Shown in pieces: positions 62,825-64,000 of a stretch of 64,000 nucleotides of DNA (within the stretch, counting starts at the first letter, position 1; the number at the start of each line of letters is the position of its first letter). Origin of the DNA: an uncultured Flavobacteriales bacterium (GTDB taxonomy: Bacteria > Bacteroidota > Bacteroidia > Flavobacteriales > BACL11). The stretch is taken from positions 124,001 through 188,000 of the forward strand of contig CAJIYM010000003.1 of NCBI GenBank assembly GCA_905181635.1. The letters run 5' to 3'. Both the position numbers and the translations under genes were made by a program. The notes beneath the pieces were generated by a model. That model did not search any database. It had not been told where the DNA came from and saw only the letters and a program-made list of their open reading frames with translations.

Positions 62825-62832
62825 CAAAAGTA
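62825..62832 (-). promoter_or_regulatory. Bacteroidota -7 element TACTTTTG abutting truA start
   Basis: TAnnTTTG on the minus strand, 5 nt before the ATG. Confidence 0.4.
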
Positions 62833-62989
62833 ATAATTTTGCTATTTACTTTTTTAGTTTTCTCTGATTTAATGTGAAATAATATTTAAGTGTTTATAAA
62901 TTTACATTACAACAAGAAAACAACTAAAAGACATATCATTATTTGAGTTTAATACTGAGTTAGATAAGCACAGGCATCATAAAAAGAAT

Positions 62990-62997
62990 TAGTTTTG
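62990..62997 (+). promoter_or_regulatory. Bacteroidota -7 element TAGTTTTG
   Basis: TAnnTTTG match 20 nt before the ATG at 63018. Confidence 0.45.
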
Positions 62998-63017
62998 CTG
63001 CTACTAAAATATAAATT

Positions 63018-63413
63018 ATGAGATTACTCGCTAAAGGATCTAAGATGTATAGTATTTTATTTAACAAATGCCCAAAGTGTCATATTGGTAACTTTTGGAC
63101 CACTAATAATCCGCTTAAAAATATGCTTTTAAACACTAAGTACACATGTCAAACATGTGAAAATTGCTCTTTAGTATATGAATTAGAAATAGGATTCTGG
63201 TATGGCTCAATGTATGTTAGTTATGCCATTAGCGTGGCAGTAATGATGCTATTTTGGACCTTAACATCCGTTTTTTTTCCACTAATTAATATTTTCAGTG
63301 AGATATTAATTATAGTTATTGCAATTCTACTAGCATCACCTCTAAATTATCATATTTCTAGATTAGTTTGGATTAATTTTTTTATTAAATATACTCCAGA
63401 TGACACTTATTAA
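63018..63413 (+). CDS. DUF983 domain-containing protein
   Basis: FNKCPKCHIGNFW...CQTCENCSLVYELEIGFWYGSMYVSYAISVAV; two C-x2-C motifs and TM helices. Confidence 0.85.
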   Translation: MRLLAKGSKMYSILFNKCPKCHIGNFWTTNNPLKNMLLNTKYTCQTCENCSLVYELEIGFWYGSMYVSYAISVAVMMLFWTLTSVFFPLINIFSEILIIVIAILLASPLNYHISRLVWINFFIKYTPDDTY

Positions 63414-63420
63414 TTATCAC

Positions 63421-63428
63421 TATATTTG
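63421..63428 (+). promoter_or_regulatory. Bacteroidota -7 element TATATTTG
   Basis: TAnnTTTG match 19 nt before the ATG at 63448. Confidence 0.5.
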
Positions 63429-63447
63429 CTAAATTAAAAAAACTAAG

Positions 63448-64000
63448 ATGAAAAAACTAATACTTACATTATTATTCTTGCCAATAATTTTACTTATCAC
63501 AACATTTGATACTAATGCTCAGACGCAGGTTGATTTCCATACAAACTATGGAGATTTCAGAATACAGCTTTACGATTCGCTTGTTCCAATTACTTCTTCT
63601 AACTTTATTAATCTTGTGAGTACAGAATTTTATGATGGGGCATTATTTCATAGAGTAATAGATAATTTCATGATTCAAGGAGGTGACGTATCACCTGTAC
63701 CTTCTGTTATAGCTGATGAATTTAACAGTTCATTAAGTAATATTCAAAAGACTATATCTATGGCCAATTCAGGACCTAATACAGGAACATCTCAATTCTT
63801 TATAAATCTTACTAATAATACTTATTTAGATTTTGACAAAGCTCCATTAACATCAAAACATCCTGTTTTTGGTATTACAATCAGTGGCTTTGATGTTGTT
63901 CAAGATATTGGTAATGTTCAGACTAACTCTAATGATATGCCATATGATGATGTGATAATGGATAGTGTACGTATTGTAAATCTACTTCTATCTAATAATA
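63448..64000 (+). CDS. Cyclophilin-type peptidylprolyl isomerase, secreted; truncated by window end
   Basis: Manual translation MKKLILTLLFLPIILLITTFDTNAQTQVDFHTNYGDFRIQLYDSLVPITSSNFINLV...YDGALFHRVIDNFMIQGGD...SGPNTGTSQFFINL. Confidence 0.9.
   Translation, partial: MKKLILTLLFLPIILLITTFDTNAQTQVDFHTNYGDFRIQLYDSLVPITSSNFINLVSTEFYDGALFHRVIDNFMIQGGDVSPVPSVIADEFNSSLSNIQKTISMANSGPNTGTSQFFINLTNNTYLDFDKAPLTSKHPVFGITISGFDVVQDIGNVQTNSNDMPYDDVIMDSVRIVNLLLSNN

Noticed and set aside
1-64000. tRNA/rRNA genes, prophage, restriction-modification or defence islands
   Set aside because: None recognised by eye; a tRNAscan/Infernal and DefenseFinder run would be needed to exclude them formally.

Overview
AT-rich chromosomal window from a Bacteroidota (Flavobacteriia-like) bacterium. 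About half is housekeeping genes in recognisable blocks: mutL/rhomboids; nusB-DUF1573-yajC-YbbR; parA-parB-DUF5683-dapB-lepB-WbqC; thrS-infC-rpmI-rplT; recA; nth; uvrA; ruvX; an AddAB-like helicase-nuclease pair; truA. The rest is secreted or surface genes. These are a C25 (gingipain-like) protease, a three-gene cluster (beta-barrel, Cys-rich GCTD-repeat lipoprotein, Lys-rich-tail protein), and a ~16 kb run of six apparently co-transcribed type IX secretion (T9SS) substrate genes. That run contains two tandem ~3.0 kb paralogs whose C-terminal ~2.3 kb are nearly identical. Main leads: (1) the tandem mosaic duplication in the T9SS run; (2) an adjacent gene pair sharing a possible BamE/SmpA-like domain, next to expanded Lys-rich repeats; (3) an infC that lacks any ATG/GTG/TTG start for its conserved N-terminus and probably starts at ATC; (4) two frameshift-dense zones (10.6-16.5 kb and 45-55 kb), the first hitting normally essential genes, which look more like consensus errors than biology; (5) a 12-bp in-frame tandem repeat inside mutL. 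No tRNA, rRNA, CRISPR array, transposase or prophage was recognised. All assignments are by eye from the supplied translations; no searches were run.
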